Assembly: GCF_022829605.1 (NCBI RefSeq)
Contig: NZ_JAKSYD010000296.1
Location: 98,250 to 162,249 of the forward strand
Reading direction: 5' to 3'
Source: Methylobacterium sp. E-065
GTDB lineage: Bacteria; Pseudomonadota; Alphaproteobacteria; Rhizobiales; Beijerinckiaceae
DNA length: 64,000 nucleotides
The notes under the pieces: model-generated
Told to the model about the DNA's origin: nothing
The model's database searches: none
What the model saw: the letters and a program-made list of their open reading frames with translations, nothing else
Program-made: the position numbers and the translations under genes
Shown: piece after piece, positions 15,497 to 23,860 of the stretch
Layout: each line of letters begins with the position of its first letter
Numbering within the stretch: position 1 is the stretch's first letter

Positions 15497-18400
15497 TCAT
15501 TGCGGAGCCGGCGTGCGCAGGTCGAGGGTCAGCGGGAACTCCGCACTCGATTCCGGCCGGGGCATCTCCACCCGGCCCGGGGTGTGGCCGTGCGGCTGGA
15601 ACCGGGCGAGGCGCCGCCCCTCCGCCTCGTAGGCGTTGACCGGGTGGGTCTCGTAGTTGCGCCCGCCCGGATGGGCGACGTGGTAGCGGCAGCCGCCAAG
15701 CGAGCGCCCGCTCCAGGCATCGAGGATGTCGAAGGTCAGCGGTGCGTGGGCCGGAATGGTCGGGTGCAGCGAGGAGGCCGGCTGCCACGCCTTGAAGCGC
15801 AGGCCCGCCACGGCCTCGCCGCCGCGGCCGGTGGAGGTCATGGGCAGGCGTCGGCCGTTGCAGGCGATGACGTGCCGCTCGGGCACGAAGCCCTCGACCT
15901 TGACCTGCAGCCGCTCGACCGAGCTGTCGACGAAGCGCACGGTGCCCCCGCTTGTCCCTTCCTCGCCCATCACGTGCCAGGGCTCCAGCGCTTGGCGCAG
16001 CTCCATCCGGACGCCGCCATGCTCCACCGCGCCGAAGACCGGGAACCGGAACAGGGCCTGCGCCTCGAAGGCGACCGGATCGAAACCGTACCCTGCCGCC
16101 CGCAGATCCTCCAGCACCCCGAGGAAGTCGGACCAGAGGAAATGCGGGAGCATGAAGCGATCGTGGAGGTTCGTGCCCCAGCGGACACAACTCCCGGTCT
16201 GCGGCTCGCGCCAGAGCCACGCCACGAGGGCGCGGAGCAGGAGCTGCTGCGCGAGGCTCATCCGCGCGTCCGGCGGCATCTCGAAGGCGCGGAATTCCAA
16301 GAGGCCGAGGCGCCCCGTCGGGCCGTCCGGCGAGTAGAGCTTGTCGATGCAGATCTCGGACCGGTGGGTGTTGCCGGAGACGTCCACGAGGATGTTGCGG
16401 AACACCCGGTCGACCAGCCAGCGCGGGATGTTGGGCGCGTCGGGGGCGGGGATCTGCGCCAGCGCGATCTCCAGCTCGTAGAGCCCGTCATGGCGGGCCT
16501 CGTCCATGCGCGGGGCCTGACTGGTCGGGCCGATATACAAGCCCGAGAACAGGTAGGAGAGAGCCGGGTGGCGCTGCCAGTAGAGCACGAGGCTCTTGAG
16601 CAGGTCGGGCCGGCGGAGGAACGGGGAATCGTCCGGCGTGACGCCGCCCATCACCACGTGGTTGCCGCCGCCGGTGCCGGTGTGGCGCCCGTCGACCATG
16701 AACTTCTCGGCGCCGAGCCGGGTCTGGCGGGCGTCGGCGTAAAGGTCGGTGGTGATGTCGACCGCCTCCCGCCAGGAGGCGGCCGGGTGGACGTTGACCT
16801 CGATCACGCCCGGGTCGGGCGTTACCTTGATCATGCCGATCCGCGGGTCGTAGGGCGGCTCGTAGCCCTCGATCTGGATCGGCAGGTTCAGCTCGGCGGC
16901 GGCCGCTTCGAGATGGCCGGCGAGTTCGAGGTATTCGTCGACGCGCTGCACCGGCGGCATGAACACCCGCACCACCCCGTCCCGGGGCTCGATCGATACC
17001 GCAGTGCGCACGGCCACGCCGGTGATGCCCGAGCCGTTGACGGTCGTCTCGCCGGGATGCCCGTCGGGCAGCGCGGCGCGGGGCTCCAGGGGATCCTGCG
17101 GCTGGTAGTAGGGATAGTGCTCCGGCGGCACGTAGGGCAGGGACGACAGGGGCAGGCGGAAGCCCAGCGGCGAGTCCCCCGGCACCAGGAAGGTGGCACC
17201 GCGCCGGAACTCCCATGTCTCCGAGATCCAGACCCGATCGGCATCGCCGTCCTTGCCGGTGGGCAGGCTCGCCAGCGGCAGGACGTAGCCCGCGGCCTCC
17301 CCGACGCCCCGCGCGTAGACCCGCTTGATCCGCGCATCGAATTCCACCGAACCGGACTTGGCGTCGGCCGGCGTGACGTTGACCGGCAGCGCCGCAACCT
17401 TCTTCTCCCAGAGCTCACCGTCCTCGAAGGCCGGAAAGACGTAGTCGGGCAGGCCGAGGCGGCGGGCCAGCGCGTCGGCGAGCGCCTTGGCCTGCGCGAT
17501 GGTGGCCGTTCCTTCCTCACCGGGCGCAGCCTCCGGAGCGATCAGGTCCGGGTTGCGCCAGATCGGCTTGCCGTCCTTGCGCCAGTAGAGCCCGAAGGCC
17601 CAGCGAGGCAGGCTCTCGCCGGGATACCACTTGCCCTGGCCGTAATGGAGCAGGCCGCCGGGCCCGAACCGGTCGCGCAGGCGCCGGATCAGCTGGTCGG
17701 CGCGGCCGCGCTTGGTCGGGCCGACAGCGGCGATGTTCCATTCGGGGGATTCGAAATCGTCCACCGACACGAAGGTCGGCTCGCCGCCCATGGTGAGCCG
17801 CACGTCCTGCTTCGCAAGGTCGGCATCGACCCGCTCGCCCAGCGCGTCCATGGACGTCCAGACCGCCTCCGAGAACGGCTTGGTGATCCGCGGCGTCTCG
17901 GCGACGCGGGTGATGCTCATCTGGAAGTCGAAGGTGGTCTGGGCCGGCTCCATCGCCCCCGAAATCGGCGCGGCCGAATGGTAGTGCGGCGTCGCGGCCA
18001 GCGGGATGTGGCCCTCGCCGGTGAGCAGCCCCGAGGTCGCGTCCATGCCGACCCAGCCGGCGCCCGGCAGGTAGACCTCGGCCCAGGCGTGCAGATCTGT
18101 GAAATCCGCCGAGGCGCCGGTGGGACCGTCGACCGCCGTGGTGTCGGGCACGAGCTGGACCAGGTAGCCGGAGACGAACCGGGCGGCGAAGCCGATCCGG
18201 CGCAGCACCTGCACGAGCAGCCATGCGGAATCGCGGCACGACCCGCTCTTGAGCCGCAACGTCTCGGCGGGGGTCTGGACGCCGGGCTCCATGCGGACGC
18301 CGTAGGCAGTCTCCCCGGCGATCTGGGCGTTCAGCGCCACCAGGAACAGGACGGTGTTGGGCTCGTCGGGCAGCCGGGCGAGCAGCGCCTCCATCTCGGG

Positions 18401-18775
18401 GCACTCCGCGTCGACCGGCAGGCGATAAGGCGCCAGCTCCTCCGCAAGTTCGGCGTCGTACGCGAAGGGATGGGTCTGGGCGTAGTCCTCCACGAAGAAG
18501 TCGAACGGGTTGATCACCGCCATGTCGGCGGTGAGATCGACCTCGATCTTCAACTCGTCGGTCTTCTCCGGGAAGACGAGCCGGGCGAGCCAATTGCCGC
18601 TCGGATCCTGCTGCCAGTTCAGGAAGTGGTTGGCGGGCGTCACCGTCAGCGCGTAGGCCGGGATCTTGGTCCGCGCGTGCGGCGCCGGGCGCAGGCGGAT
18701 CACCTGAGGCCCGAGGCTGATCGGCCGGTCGTAGCGGTAATGCGTGACGTGGTGCAGGGCGGCTTTAATCGACAC
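15497..18775 (-). CDS. Large transglutaminase-like protein with DUF2126
   Basis: This 1092-residue protein contains an N-terminal bacterial transglutaminase-like beta domain (1-90), a transglutaminase core with C180 (SGSCRDSAW), H229 (DLHAWAEVY) and D245 (MDATSG), and a long C-terminal DUF2126 region (about 300-1092). Family members are normally encoded next to alpha-E and circularly permuted ATP-grasp genes, as here. There is no signal peptide. It is the first gene of a three-gene minus-strand operon, and the 203-base region to the divergent metallopeptidase gene should hold both promoters. The chemistry of DUF2126 is unknown. Confidence 0.93.
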   Translation of the reverse strand: MSIKAALHHVTHYRYDRPISLGPQVIRLRPAPHARTKIPAYALTVTPANHFLNWQQDPSGNWLARLVFPEKTDELKIEVDLTADMAVINPFDFFVEDYAQTHPFAYDAELAEELAPYRLPVDAECPEMEALLARLPDEPNTVLFLVALNAQIAGETAYGVRMEPGVQTPAETLRLKSGSCRDSAWLLVQVLRRIGFAARFVSGYLVQLVPDTTAVDGPTGASADFTDLHAWAEVYLPGAGWVGMDATSGLLTGEGHIPLAATPHYHSAAPISGAMEPAQTTFDFQMSITRVAETPRITKPFSEAVWTSMDALGERVDADLAKQDVRLTMGGEPTFVSVDDFESPEWNIAAVGPTKRGRADQLIRRLRDRFGPGGLLHYGQGKWYPGESLPRWAFGLYWRKDGKPIWRNPDLIAPEAAPGEEGTATIAQAKALADALARRLGLPDYVFPAFEDGELWEKKVAALPVNVTPADAKSGSVEFDARIKRVYARGVGEAAGYVLPLASLPTGKDGDADRVWISETWEFRRGATFLVPGDSPLGFRLPLSSLPYVPPEHYPYYQPQDPLEPRAALPDGHPGETTVNGSGITGVAVRTAVSIEPRDGVVRVFMPPVQRVDEYLELAGHLEAAAAELNLPIQIEGYEPPYDPRIGMIKVTPDPGVIEVNVHPAASWREAVDITTDLYADARQTRLGAEKFMVDGRHTGTGGGNHVVMGGVTPDDSPFLRRPDLLKSLVLYWQRHPALSYLFSGLYIGPTSQAPRMDEARHDGLYELEIALAQIPAPDAPNIPRWLVDRVFRNILVDVSGNTHRSEICIDKLYSPDGPTGRLGLLEFRAFEMPPDARMSLAQQLLLRALVAWLWREPQTGSCVRWGTNLHDRFMLPHFLWSDFLGVLEDLRAAGYGFDPVAFEAQALFRFPVFGAVEHGGVRMELRQALEPWHVMGEEGTSGGTVRFVDSSVERLQVKVEGFVPERHVIACNGRRLPMTSTGRGGEAVAGLRFKAWQPASSLHPTIPAHAPLTFDILDAWSGRSLGGCRYHVAHPGGRNYETHPVNAYEAEGRRLARFQPHGHTPGRVEMPRPESSAEFPLTLDLRTPAPQ

Positions 18776-18978
18776 GATGGCTCCGTCGAAAGGATCGAAC
18801 GCGGTTCTCGATGCCGGTCCCTGGCGCCGGACCCAACCGCGCAGTTATGCGATACACTCCCACCGACAAGCAATTTCCGTGCGGTGCCTTGTGTATCTGC
18901 CCGGCTGTCTGGCAGGAACTTTGCCCCGCAGCCCCGCTTGACCGGCAGGTGGGCCGGATGCCGGCCCGGGACGGCCCG

Positions 18979-20163
18979 ATGAAGATTTTCCAGTGCCAGG
19001 CGTGCGACCAGCCGGTCACCTTCGAGGCGACCGACTGCGAGAGCTGCGCCCGGCGCCTCGGCTATGTGTGCGCGGTTCACGAGGTCTCGGCCCTGGAGCC
19101 GCAGGGGCTCTCGGGTCATCCGCTGATGGGCGGCGCGCGGGTGTTCCACGCCTACGCGGATCCCGGTCGGCGCTATCGCCTGTGCAACAATGCCCTATCG
19201 GGGGCCTGCAACTGGCTGGTGCCGGAAGACTGCCCCGACATCTTCTGCACCGCCTGCCGCCACAACCGGGTGGTGCCGGACCTGTCGCAGCCCTGGAACC
19301 TGACCCGCTGGCGTCCGATCGAGGCCGCCAAGCACCGGCTGTTCTACTCGCTCCTCTGCCTGGAATTGCCGCTCGCCACCCGCGCCCAGTACACGGACGG
19401 GCTGGCCTTCGACTTCCTGGTCGATCCCGCCGAGAGCTTTTCCGGCGGGCCGCCGGTGCTGACGGGCCATATCAACGGCCTGATCACCATGAACATCGCC
19501 GAGGCCGACGATGTCGAGCGGGAGCGCCGCCGGATCCTGTTCGGCGAGCATTACCGCACCCTGCTCGGCCATTTCCGGCACGAGATCGGGCATTATTTCT
19601 GGTATCTGCTGGTGCTGAACGGCCCCGCCTGGGAGCCCTTCCGGGCGCTGTTCGGTGACGAGCGCCGCAACTACGTCCAGGCGCTGCAGGATCATTACGC
19701 GAAGGGCGCGCCGGCCGACTGGGACGAATCCTACGTCTCGGCCTACGCCACGGCCCACCCGTGGGAGGATTTCGCCGAGACCTTCGCGCATTACCTGCAC
19801 ATCGTCGACACGCTCGAGACCGCCTCGACCTTCGAGCTGCACGTGCGCCCGCGCCTGCGCCACAGGTCGGCGTCGCCGACGGTGATCGACTTCGACCCCT
19901 ACAACACCCTGGACCTCGACCGGCTGATCGCGGCGTGGCTGCCGCTGACCTACGCGATCAATTCGCTGTCCCACAGCATGGGCCAATCGGCGCTCTACCC
20001 GTTCAAGTTGACACCAACGGTGATCGCGAAGCTCGCCTTCGTGCACGAGCGGATCTACGCCTCCCGCACCGGCACCCTGCCGGATGCCGGCGAGGCCGGG
20101 GCCGAGATGCTGCGCGCGGTGATCATGGGCCTGCGTCAGAAGGTGGCGTCGGCGACGGGTTGA
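18979..20163 (+). CDS. Putative zinc-binding metallopeptidase with zinc-ribbon N-terminus
   Basis: This 394-residue protein has four CxxC-type cysteine pairs near the N-terminus (C6/C9, C20/C23, C69/C77, C90/C93), forming a rubredoxin/zinc-ribbon region. It also carries a metallopeptidase motif HEIGH (H201, E202, H205), with downstream acidic residues in HPWEDFAETFAHY that may give the third ligand. It matches the family called putative zinc-binding metallo-peptidase, often found with transglutaminase/ATP-grasp sets. ATG 18979 starts exactly at the first zinc-ribbon strand (MKIFQCQACD); the open frame to 18811 lacks support. It is divergent from the DUF2126 gene and may process the product of that module. 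Confidence 0.87.
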   Translation: MKIFQCQACDQPVTFEATDCESCARRLGYVCAVHEVSALEPQGLSGHPLMGGARVFHAYADPGRRYRLCNNALSGACNWLVPEDCPDIFCTACRHNRVVPDLSQPWNLTRWRPIEAAKHRLFYSLLCLELPLATRAQYTDGLAFDFLVDPAESFSGGPPVLTGHINGLITMNIAEADDVERERRRILFGEHYRTLLGHFRHEIGHYFWYLLVLNGPAWEPFRALFGDERRNYVQALQDHYAKGAPADWDESYVSAYATAHPWEDFAETFAHYLHIVDTLETASTFELHVRPRLRHRSASPTVIDFDPYNTLDLDRLIAAWLPLTYAINSLSHSMGQSALYPFKLTPTVIAKLAFVHERIYASRTGTLPDAGEAGAEMLRAVIMGLRQKVASATG

Positions 20164-20242
20164 GGGCCGGGGACACCTTGGGGTTGAAGCAAGCCCTCAG
20201 CTTCGGCCGGGGCGACGCTTGTACAGGCTCGGATCGAGAACC

Positions 20243-20479
20243 TTAGCGCTCGCCGCTCTCTGTCGGCGGCGGAGGCACCTGACCATCCATCCGGCCATGA
20301 ACCTCCGGCGTCGTCGCAAGGGCTTCTCTGGCTCCGCGCGCCAACCACGGCAGGTCCGTCGCCATGAAGGCAGCCGCCGCCTGCGCACTGTCAGGCAAGC
20401 GGAGATCCTCCCGCTTGACGGGGTGGCCGCGCGCCATCGCCGGCTTCGTGATGCGTGCCGCTTTTCGCATCGGGGTCAC
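20243..20479 (-). CDS. Hypothetical protein, 78 residues, coupled to the upstream broken gene
   Basis: This small basic-then-acidic protein (KAARITKPAMARGHPVKRED at the start, a helical centre QAAAAFMATDLPWLARGA, and a Pro-rich tail) has no recognised family. Its GTG start at 20479 overlaps the stop of the broken gene 20476-20990 by four bases (GTGA), which argues that it is a real second gene of a small operon and not a shadow. The composition is like that of the chromosome. Function unknown. Confidence 0.45.
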   Translation of the reverse strand: MTPMRKAARITKPAMARGHPVKREDLRLPDSAQAAAAFMATDLPWLARGAREALATTPEVHGRMDGQVPPPPTESGER

Positions 20480-20990
20480 CGCCGAACCATATGAGGAAGG
20501 CCGCCCAGGTCGGGCGCAAGCGCGAAGCCCTTCAACCTGTACAAAGGGATGATGTTCGGGTCGACGTGATGGAGCCGGAGTTCCGGCACGCCGATCAGTT
20601 GCCTGTAGGCTTCCGCCATCGTGAGCACGATCCCGATCACCTGCCCTTTGAGCGGATGCCTCGGATTAGGATTGCCCTCGAGAAAGTCCAAGCCACGAAC
20701 CTGTCTTGGTTCACGGCACCGATCGCCAACCCGCACAGCGTCGTGTCGTGCCAGATCGCGGCGTTGAAGCACTTCGGGTGGCCGTTCTGGAACTTGGCCG
20801 ACAATGCGGCCCAGTCCCGATTCACCAGCCGACCCCGGTGTCCGAACCAAGTCTCCGTGAACGCAAATCGCGCTGCACCCGCAATGATTTCACAGCGCAC
20901 TTGGGAGCCAAAGCCCAGCTTGGCTACCGCCAGTGTACCGGCCTGCATCATGCGTTTCGCATGGGCTGATCTGACCATGAGGCGTTGCAT
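20476..20990 (-). pseudogene. Frameshifted gene, possible GNAT-like protein
   Basis: Two protein-like segments on the minus strand lie in different frames. The first runs from ATG 20990 through RLVNRDWAALSAKFQ, HPKCFNAAIWHD and LCGLAIGAVNQDRFV. The second continues from about 20700 as RGLDFLEGNPNPRHPLKG, AEAYRQLIGVPELRL and VDPNIIPLYRLKGF to the stop at 20476. Together they form one protein of about 170 residues interrupted by a single-base shift near 20695-20710. The C-terminal part (DPNIIPLYRLKGF) resembles the last strand-helix of an acetyltransferase fold, which is only a suggestion. A sequencing error would also explain the shift. Confidence 0.55.
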
Positions 20991-21028
20991 CGACCGCCCT
21001 TGGCGCTCTCCGCCCGAAGAGGTGCCCG

Positions 21029-21490
21029 TCATGCCCCCCCGTGCCGCGCCGCGAAGGAACGGAACGCCTCGAGCGTCTCGGCGCTGACGTGATGCTCGAT
21101 TCCCTCAGCGTCCCGACGGGCGGTCTCGGGGCTCACCCCCAGCGCGCAGAGGAAGCGCTCGACGATGCGGTGGCGCTCCCGGGCCTGGGCGGCCAGCCGA
21201 CGGCCGGTCTCGGTCAGGAACACGCCGCGATAGGGCCGCTGCTGGACGAGCCCGTCCTCGCACAGGCGCTTGAGCATCTTGGCGACGGTCGGCTGCGCCA
21301 CGCCGAGGCGCGCCGCAATGTCCACCTGCCGCGCCTCGCCGCCATCGCCGATCAGATCGTCGATCAGCTCGACGTAATCCTCGACCAACTCGGAGCGCCG
21401 GGCCTCGCGGGCCTGGCGAAAGCTCTCCACGTGGCGCTCGGGATCGACCAGGACGGTCTCGGGCGGGCCCTGCTCGGACGGTTCCTGCAT
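21029..21490 (-). CDS. mntR: Manganese-responsive transcriptional regulator MntR
   Basis: This 153-residue DtxR/MntR-family repressor has an N-terminal winged helix (VDIAARLGVAQPTVAKMLKRL recognition region) and a dimerisation/metal domain with LVEDYVELIDDL, RHRIVERFLCALGV and EGIEHHVS, which carry the usual Glu/His metal ligands. With Mn(II) it should repress the divergent mntH gene. ATG 21490 is chosen because a GGGAGAG motif precedes it; the frame is open to 21565 without a better start. The palindromic site at 21608-21627 is its probable operator. Confidence 0.92.
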   Translation of the reverse strand: MQEPSEQGPPETVLVDPERHVESFRQAREARRSELVEDYVELIDDLIGDGGEARQVDIAARLGVAQPTVAKMLKRLCEDGLVQQRPYRGVFLTETGRRLAAQARERHRIVERFLCALGVSPETARRDAEGIEHHVSAETLEAFRSFAARHGGA

Positions 21491-21607
21491 CGGCTCTCCC
21501 TCTCGGCACGCACGCGCCGCCCCGCCCCTGTCTAGCAAGAACCGCCCGCGGGAGGGGAGTCCCACCAGGTCCTCATTTAGGGCTTGAATCCGGCGCGCTC
21601 AGCCCTG

Positions 21608-21627
21608 AATATAGCCTACGCTATATT
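21608..21627. promoter_or_regulatory. MntR box upstream of mntH
   Basis: The perfect 8-base arms AATATAGC and GCTATATT are separated by four bases. The core ATAGC-N4-GCTAT matches the known MntR operator of enterobacterial mntH. The site ends 18 bases before the mntH ATG, where bound MntR would block transcription or its start. Confidence 0.85.
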
Positions 21628-21645
21628 TTTGAGGAGAAGGTGGGC

Positions 21646-22974
21646 ATGGTGGCGCCGAACGCCGCGACGGCTCCCGGAAGCGCCGCGCCCGGGGCGATGA
21701 GCCGGCGGACCGAGGGCGCGATCCGTGACGTCCTCGACGGGCGCGGGGGCGGCCGAGGCCGGTTCCTGCTGTTCGTGGGGCCCGCCGTGACGGCGTCGAT
21801 CGCCTACATGGACCCCGGCAACTTCGCGACCAACATCCAGGCTGGCGCCCGCTACGGCTACGGCCTCCTCTGGGTGGTGTTGCTCGCCAATTTCACCGCG
21901 ATGCTGTTCCAGGCGCTCTCGGCCAAGCTCGGGATCGTCACCGGGAAAAACCTCGCCGAGCATTGCCGGGACGCGACGAGCCGCCCGGTGCGCCTCGCCC
22001 TGTGGGGCATCAGCGAGGTCGCCGCCATGGCGACCGACCTCGCGGAGTTTTTGGGCGGCGCCATCGGCCTGTCGCTGCTCACCGGCATGCCGCTCATGGC
22101 CGGGATGGCGGTCACGGCGGTCATCACCTACGCGATCCTGCTCCTGGAGCACGAGGGTTTCCGGCCGCTGGAGATCGCCATCGGCGTCATGGTTGGCACG
22201 ATCGGCCTCTGTTACGCGGTCGAGCTGCTGGTGGCCCCTGTGGCCTGGGGCGAGGCGGCGAAAGGCCTCGTCACCCCAAGAATCCCGGACGCGGAGGCGC
22301 TGACCATCGCGGTCGGGATCATCGGCGCCACCGTGATGCCGCACGCGCTGTTCCTGCATTCGGGCCTGACTCAGGGGCGGGGCAACCCGCGCAGCGAGGC
22401 CGACCGGCGCCTGCTGGTGCGCTACTCGAACCGCGAGGTGGTGGTGGCGCTGCTGCTCGCGGGCCTCGTCAACATCGCGATGGTCATCATGGCGGCGGCG
22501 GCCTTCCATCTCGGCCACAGCGAGATCGCCGAGATCGGCGAGGCCTACCGCACCCTGACGCCGCTGCTCGGGCCAGCGGCCGGGGCGGCCTTCCTGGTCT
22601 CGCTGCTGGCGTCGGGCATCTCCTCCTCGGTGGTGGGGACGCTGGCCGGCCAGATGGTGATGCAGGGCTTCACCGGCTGGCGGATCCCGCTCCTCGTCCG
22701 CCGGCTCGCGACCATGTTGCCGGCCTTCGTGGTGGTGGCGATCGGCGTCGATCCGACCCGGGCGCTGGTCCTGTCGCAGGTGGTGCTGTCGCTGGCCCTG
22801 CCGGTGCCGATGGTGGCTCTGGTGCTGTTCACTCGGCGCCGGAGCGTGATGGGGCCCTTCGCCAACGGGCCGCTGACCCAGGCGGCCGCCGTGACGGGGG
22901 CGGCGGTGGTGCTGGCGCTCAACATGGTACTACTGGCGGCGGCGTTCGGGGTGCCGGTGCCGGGACTGGGGTGA
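21646..22974 (+). CDS. mntH: Nramp-family Mn(II)/divalent metal transporter MntH
   Basis: This 442-residue inner-membrane proton-coupled Mn(II)/Fe(II) importer has about eleven membrane segments. The metal-site motifs are present: DPGN (56-59) in TM1 and MPH (231-233) in TM6. The extended N-terminus (MVAPNAATAPGSAAPGAMSRR) is typical of rhizobial members. ATG 21646 lies nine bases after GAGGAG; a GTG at 21640 is too close to it. Regulation by MntR is indicated by the divergent mntR gene and the ATAGC-N4-GCTAT palindrome in front. Confidence 0.95.
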   Translation: MVAPNAATAPGSAAPGAMSRRTEGAIRDVLDGRGGGRGRFLLFVGPAVTASIAYMDPGNFATNIQAGARYGYGLLWVVLLANFTAMLFQALSAKLGIVTGKNLAEHCRDATSRPVRLALWGISEVAAMATDLAEFLGGAIGLSLLTGMPLMAGMAVTAVITYAILLLEHEGFRPLEIAIGVMVGTIGLCYAVELLVAPVAWGEAAKGLVTPRIPDAEALTIAVGIIGATVMPHALFLHSGLTQGRGNPRSEADRRLLVRYSNREVVVALLLAGLVNIAMVIMAAAAFHLGHSEIAEIGEAYRTLTPLLGPAAGAAFLVSLLASGISSSVVGTLAGQMVMQGFTGWRIPLLVRRLATMLPAFVVVAIGVDPTRALVLSQVVLSLALPVPMVALVLFTRRRSVMGPFANGPLTQAAAVTGAAVVLALNMVLLAAAFGVPVPGLG

Positions 22975-22992
22975 ATCCCGTCGGGATGAAGA

Positions 22993-23424
22993 TCAGCTGT
23001 CGCTGCCCACATGCCAAGGGTTGAGCAATGGCGCGCCGGTTGCTGCGAAATCGGTGGTGTTGCGGGTAACGATCGTCAGGTCGTGCACGAGGCCCGCCGC
23101 GGCGATCCACGCGTCGCGCTCGCTCCGTGGGTCGGGAACGTGAAGACGCGCGCAGCGCAGCGCGATGGCATTATCGATCGGCAGGATGCGGCCGGCGAAG
23201 GCAGGCAGAACGCGCTCGTGCAGCCGGAGGCGCAGCGTGGCGGCCTGACGGGCATCGCGGCGCTCGCACCGGGCGATACCGAGTTCGACCTCCATGATCG
23301 TGACGACGGAGAGAGGGAGGTTGGGGGGTGCGACCTGTTCGGCCCAGGCCTCGACTTCGGGACTGATCCTGCCGCTGCGCCGATTGCGCAGTTCGGACAG
23401 GACGTTGGTGTCGAGGAGATACAT
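22993..23424 (-). CDS. PIN-domain toxin, VapC/FitB-like
   Basis: This is a 143-residue PIN-domain ribonuclease. The four conserved acidic residues are visible: D5 (LLDTNVLSE), E45 (IMEVELG), D104 (ERDAWIAA) and D125 (TTDF). VapC toxins cleave tRNA or rRNA when free of their antitoxin. It is downstream of the Phd/YefM-like antitoxin gene on the same strand, separated by 90 bases that contain a hairpin. All active-site residues are intact. Confidence 0.88.
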   Translation of the reverse strand: MYLLDTNVLSELRNRRSGRISPEVEAWAEQVAPPNLPLSVVTIMEVELGIARCERRDARQAATLRLRLHERVLPAFAGRILPIDNAIALRCARLHVPDPRSERDAWIAAAGLVHDLTIVTRNTTDFAATGAPLLNPWHVGSDS

Positions 23425-23487
23425 GAGAGCGATCTCCGCCGAAGTGGACGTCGGTTCGGAGCAAGAGTGCGCCTCACAACAAGGGCT

Positions 23488-23517
23488 TAGAGCCGTGCGC
23501 GATTGGGCACGGCTCTA
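23488..23517. promoter_or_regulatory. Hairpin between antitoxin and toxin genes
   Basis: A perfect 11-base inverted repeat (TAGAGCCGTGC / GCACGGCTCTA, 8-base loop) includes the TAG stop codon of the antitoxin gene in its outer arm. It lies upstream of the toxin gene, with no following T-run on the minus strand. It may partially terminate or stabilise the mRNA and so lower toxin expression relative to antitoxin. Confidence 0.65.
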
Positions 23518-23769
23518 GTCGAAGGAAGCTGGGCGCGGGATACTCGGCGGCCGGTCGAAATCGATCTCGATCTCGCCGACACCCTCCATGTCGAGGGCAT
23601 CGAGGATGGTGCCGGGAACCGCTTTCATACGCTCGTAGGCACCGAAGGGCAGGACCGCCATGATCGGCTTGCCGCGCTCGATGATGATGACGGGCCCCTC
23701 GGCCGCCGCACGCCTGATGCGGCCGGGCGCGCGGTTGAATTCGCGGCTGGTGAAGGTCGATTCGGTCAT
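23515..23769 (-). CDS. Phd/YefM-type antitoxin
   Basis: This 84-residue protein has the Phd/YefM pattern: TFTSREFNRAPGRIRRAA (DNA-binding half), GPVIIIERGKPIMAVLP, then a C-terminal toxin-binding tail (DALDMEGVGEIEIDFD). It should neutralise the PIN toxin encoded downstream and autoregulate the pair. It starts at ATG 23769. The unusual gap of 90 bases before the toxin holds a hairpin that overlaps its stop codon. Confidence 0.85.
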   Translation of the reverse strand: MTESTFTSREFNRAPGRIRRAAAEGPVIIIERGKPIMAVLPFGAYERMKAVPGTILDALDMEGVGEIEIDFDRPPSIPRPASFD

Positions 23770-23860
23770 GCTGCCCCTCGCAGGTCGCGCCGTGCAGAAG
23801 AGATCGGTGGCGTGACCGGACCTGTCAAACAGTCTCGATCTGGCCTTCCGGCAGCCCCCC

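Noticed and set aside
12050..18982. Very long plus-strand open frames opposite the transglutaminase and ATP-grasp genes
   Set aside because: They are antisense shadows of GC-rich genes: Arg/Gly/His-rich translations without families, while the minus strand has full catalytic motifs.
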